A stretch of 64,000 bases of DNA from Ardenticatenaceae bacterium (GTDB lineage Bacteria; Chloroflexota; Anaerolineae; Promineifilales; Promineifilaceae). Positions 62,743-64,000 of the stretch are shown here, piece by piece (the stretch's first letter is position 1; each line of letters opens with the position of its first letter). Made by a program: the position numbers and the translations under genes. Location of the stretch: NCBI GenBank assembly GCA_030065875.1, contig JASJCR010000001.1, positions 62,001 to 126,000 on the forward strand. The letters are read 5' to 3'. The notes under the pieces were generated by a model that saw only the letters and a program-made list of their open reading frames with translations, had not been told where the DNA came from and ran no database searches.

Positions 62743-64000
62743 CTATAGCTGGTAGATTTCCCCAAATTTCTTGTGGGCATAAGCCACAAATGGTTCGTGC
62801 GTGAGGGGGCGGCCGGTGGCTCGGGTAATCAATTCAGCTGAGTCGTATTTTTTGCCGTGCTGGTGGATATTCTCCCTAAGCCATTGATGCAGGGCATCTA
62901 CCTGACCGCGGGCCAGCTCGGTTTCGATCTGCGGTGACTGCTTTATCGCCGCTTCGAGGATTTGGGCGGAGTAAAAATTGCCCAGGGCATAGGTGGGGAA
63001 GTACCCGAAGCTCGGCCGGGTCCAGTGAATATCCTGCAGGCAGCCCACCGCATCATTGGCTGGGGTGACCCCTAACAATTCAGCCATCTTGTCATTCCAT
63101 GCTGTCGGAACATCGTTGACTTCCAAATCCCCATTTAGCATGGCCTGTTCCAGCTCAAACCGCAAGATAATGTGCATGTTATAGGTTAGCTCATCCGCTT
63201 CGACCCGTATAAATGAGGGTTGAACCTTGTTGATCGCCCGATAAAATTGTTCCAGAGAAATTGATCCCAGCTGCTGGGGGAAAGCGTTTTGCAAGTGATT
63301 GTAATGAGTGTTCCAAAATCCTCGGCTGCGGCCGACCAGGTTTTCAAACATGCGCGATTGAGATTCGTGAATGCCCATCGATGTGCCCCGAGCGAGCGGG
63401 GTCCTTTCCAGTTCCGGGCCGGTTCCCTGTTCATACATCGCATGTCCGCATTCGTGCATCACGCCAAACAAAAACGGATTGAGGAAATTGGGATTCCAGC
63501 GCGTGGTAATGCGCGCGTCATTCCGGCTGAAGCTGGCGGCGAAGGGATGGGCTGCGGTCCCCAGGTGACCTTTATCAAAGTCATAGCCAACCGCCCGGGC
63601 AAAATAGGGCGCAGTTTCTTTTTGCTTGTTGACATCAAACGGCTGGTGCAAAGCAGAGTCGTCAACCAGGTGATTCTTTTCTGAGATGGCTTGGATGAGA
63701 GGGAGGACGGCTTCTTTAACCGCATCAAAAACGGCGCGCACGTCGGCCGTAGTCATCCCTCGCTCATATTGTTTGAGCAGGGCATCATATTTTTCATCCT
63801 CATACTCGCGATATTCAACTTCTTCGCGGGATAATTCAATAACGGCCGCCAGGTGAGGCGCAAAAATGGAAAAATCACTTTGTTCTCGGGCTTCTTTCCA
63901 GGCCGGGAGCGCTTTCCCATTGACTTCGCTTACGCGCCGCACGTAATCTTCGGGAATTTGTTTCGTTTCCGCGTAATCGCGTTTTAAGTAGCGAACCAGA
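62743..64000 (-). CDS. M32 family metallocarboxypeptidase (truncated at window edge)
   Basis: The C-terminal ~419 residues of an M32 (thermostable carboxypeptidase 1/Taq-like) enzyme that removes C-terminal residues from peptides. The zinc site HECGHAMYEQG is present, with HPFAASFSRNDARITTR, MGIHESQSRMFEN and IRVEADELTYNMHIILRFELE as family motifs. The frame is open beyond 63942 to the right edge (LVRYLKRDYAETKQIPEDYV), so the start lies outside; family members are about 500 residues. It is convergent with the DinB gene. Confidence 0.93.
   Translation of the reverse strand, partial: LVRYLKRDYAETKQIPEDYVRRVSEVNGKALPAWKEAREQSDFSIFAPHLAAVIELSREEVEYREYEDEKYDALLKQYERGMTTADVRAVFDAVKEAVLPLIQAISEKNHLVDDSALHQPFDVNKQKETAPYFARAVGYDFDKGHLGTAAHPFAASFSRNDARITTRWNPNFLNPFLFGVMHECGHAMYEQGTGPELERTPLARGTSMGIHESQSRMFENLVGRSRGFWNTHYNHLQNAFPQQLGSISLEQFYRAINKVQPSFIRVEADELTYNMHIILRFELEQAMLNGDLEVNDVPTAWNDKMAELLGVTPANDAVGCLQDIHWTRPSFGYFPTYALGNFYSAQILEAAIKQSPQIETELARGQVDALHQWLRENIHQHGKKYDSAELITRATGRPLTHEPFVAYAHKKFGEIYQL

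Overview
The window looks like a chromosomal segment of a member of the Chloroflexota, most likely the Anaerolineae/Caldilineae side. This rests on gene style rather than any marker search: several exported proteins have long Thr-Pro stalks, two end in a YLP tail, a lipoprotein has an NBR1-type Ig-like domain, and there are GAF-rich orphan histidine kinases, transmembrane Ser/Thr kinases with extracytoplasmic sensors, DUF2089/SHOCT-like proteins and a fused MFS/spermidine-synthase protein. GC content is moderate, and the palindrome CGGCCG is strikingly frequent. I see no rRNA, tRNA, CRISPR array, prophage or intact insertion sequence.

Layout. 1-8250: exported and small proteins (truncated DUF1501 protein, two lipoproteins, a V4R-type protein, an HD phosphohydrolase, an M12-like metallopeptidase, a Nudix hydrolase, an amphi-Trp-like protein). 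8326-13669: a complete hoxEFUYHW operon for a bidirectional NAD-linked NiFe hydrogenase and its endopeptidase. 13630-16901: a small unknown gene and polA. 17324-19056: an ECF sigma factor with its membrane anti-sigma factor. 19455-24320: polyprenyl synthase, then an envelope-stress-like cluster with three SHOCT-like proteins. 24887-26373: two exported proteins. 26508-31744: uracil-DNA glycosylase, methyltransferase, double-hotdog thioesterase, VOC protein, lipoprotein and CPBP protease. 31717-39815: two large membrane histidine kinases flanking rpsO-pnp. 40355-45398: a PLP aminotransferase and two transmembrane Ser/Thr kinases. 45403-50966: a giant VWA/Calx-beta/beta-helix surface protein, a DUF4139 protein and an F420H2:NADP-oxidoreductase-like protein. 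51113-58221: an M23 peptidase lipoprotein, a four-gene membrane/SDR operon, mnmA and a cysteine desulfurase. 58386-64000: a third histidine kinase, enolase, a DinB-like protein and a truncated M32 carboxypeptidase.

How genes work together. The Hox proteins exchange electrons between H2 and NAD(P)+; their hyp metallocentre genes are not here. The cysteine desulfurase can supply sulfur to MnmA for tRNA 2-thiouridine. S15 and PNPase form the usual rpsO-pnp unit, with a long imperfect hairpin between them. A large share of the window is devoted to sensing the envelope or environment: sigma/anti-sigma pair, DUF2089/SHOCT island, three histidine kinases without adjacent response regulators, and two receptor-like Ser/Thr kinases. 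Intergenic spaces carry several repeat families, including a 169-bp element in two copies, a four-hairpin array, a GGTCAAT-type palindrome and purine-rich GAGAC tracts.

No clearly new multi-gene system stands out beyond doubt. The best candidates are the SHOCT-like island (20445-24320), the two receptor kinases next to the VWA surface protein (41661-48351), and the genome-wide CGGCCG signal.
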